Source: Candidatus Neomicrothrix sp. UBA881 (lineage in GTDB: Bacteria > Actinomycetota > Acidimicrobiia > Acidimicrobiales > MedAcidi-G1). Taken from it: a stretch of 14,149 nucleotides of DNA. The position numbers and the translations under genes were made by a program. The DNA is taken from NCBI GenBank assembly GCA_002294285.1, contig DBFL01000085.1, forward strand, positions 7,834 to 21,982, in the 5' to 3' direction. Shown piece after piece: positions 13,965 to 14,149 of the stretch. The notes under the pieces were generated by a model, which did no database searches, had not been told where the DNA came from, and saw nothing but the letters and a program-made list of their open reading frames with translations. Numbering within the stretch: position 1 is the first letter of the stretch; the number at the start of each line of letters is the position of its first letter.

Positions 13965-14149
13965 TATTCAGCCCCACTATCTTTTAGAAGAAGGTCAGCG
14001 AGGTGGAGGCATTCTTCTGAAGGGCTGTTGAGAATTTGAGACCAGGCTCTGGCTCTGCGGTAAAAAAGTTGTATGTCATATTCTTCTGAGAATCCATAAC
14101 CTCCGTGGTAATGAAGACCGCGATCTGTTGCCTGCAACGATGTTTCTCC
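13964..14149 (-). CDS. acyl-CoA dehydrogenase, C-terminal end only, cut by the window edge
   Basis: The minus-strand frame from the right edge to a TAA at 13966-13964 encodes 61 residues without interruption: GETSLQATDRGL, then HYHGGYGFSEEYDIQLFYRR, ARAWSQIL and a short charged tail. The HGGYGF...EEYD...RRARAW block is the C-terminal flavin-site region of acyl-CoA dehydrogenases. The chain continues ARAWSQ where most members have the TTIYEGTSEIQ loop, so the usual loop and final helix are missing, as in the short partner subunits of heteromeric FadE enzymes. The stop overlaps the ATG of the next dehydrogenase (TAATG), so the two are translationally coupled. Confidence 0.88.
   Translation of the reverse strand, partial: GETSLQATDRGLHYHGGYGFSEEYDIQLFYRRARAWSQILNSPSEECLHLADLLLKDSGAE

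Overview
This is an AT-rich (roughly 40% GC), densely packed bacterial window with no rRNA, tRNA, mobile element or CRISPR. The long flavin/ETF dehydrogenase genes, paired acyl-CoA dehydrogenases and IclR regulator suggest an aerobic heterotroph. An AT-rich marine Actinomycetota (Acidimicrobiia-like) fits the Arg-rich tails, the acyl-CoA dehydrogenase pair and the DUF1015/serA neighbourhood. A SAR202-like Chloroflexota or an alphaproteobacterium cannot be excluded by eye.

Positions 1-4955 (minus strand) form one compact operon for corrinoid-dependent demethylation. In transcription order it encodes a methyl-carrying corrinoid protein, a DUF1638 protein, a small protein of the misnamed 'virulence factor' family, a methyltetrahydrofolate:corrinoid methyltransferase, a RACo-type reductive activator ([2Fe-2S] plus ASKHA ATPase) and the N-terminus of an MttB-superfamily methyltransferase that runs off the left edge. 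Most junctions overlap or are a few bases apart.

Positions 4956-5109 are a divergent promoter region. A 9-bp inverted repeat (ATGTGGGAA / TTCCCACAT) brackets a -10-like TATAAT and is a good operator candidate.

Positions 5110-10258 (plus strand) encode an IclR regulator, an 840-residue FAD/folate dehydrogenase of the dimethylglycine/sarcosine dehydrogenase type, and both electron transfer flavoprotein subunits. The two divergent operons together read as a betaine demethylation system. The minus-strand operon would move the first methyl of a quaternary amine, most simply glycine betaine, through cobalamin to tetrahydrofolate. The plus-strand operon would oxidise the resulting dimethylglycine, passing formaldehyde-level carbon to tetrahydrofolate and electrons to ETF. 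The substrate is inferred from context; proline betaine or another N-methylated compound remains possible.

Positions 10264-12704 (minus) hold a DUF1015 protein behind serA (phosphoglycerate dehydrogenase with an ACT domain), a serine-metabolism pair. Positions 12804-14149 (minus) hold an acyl-CoA dehydrogenase and the tail of a second one directly upstream, joined by a TAATG overlap. They look like the two subunits of a heteromeric acyl-CoA dehydrogenase.
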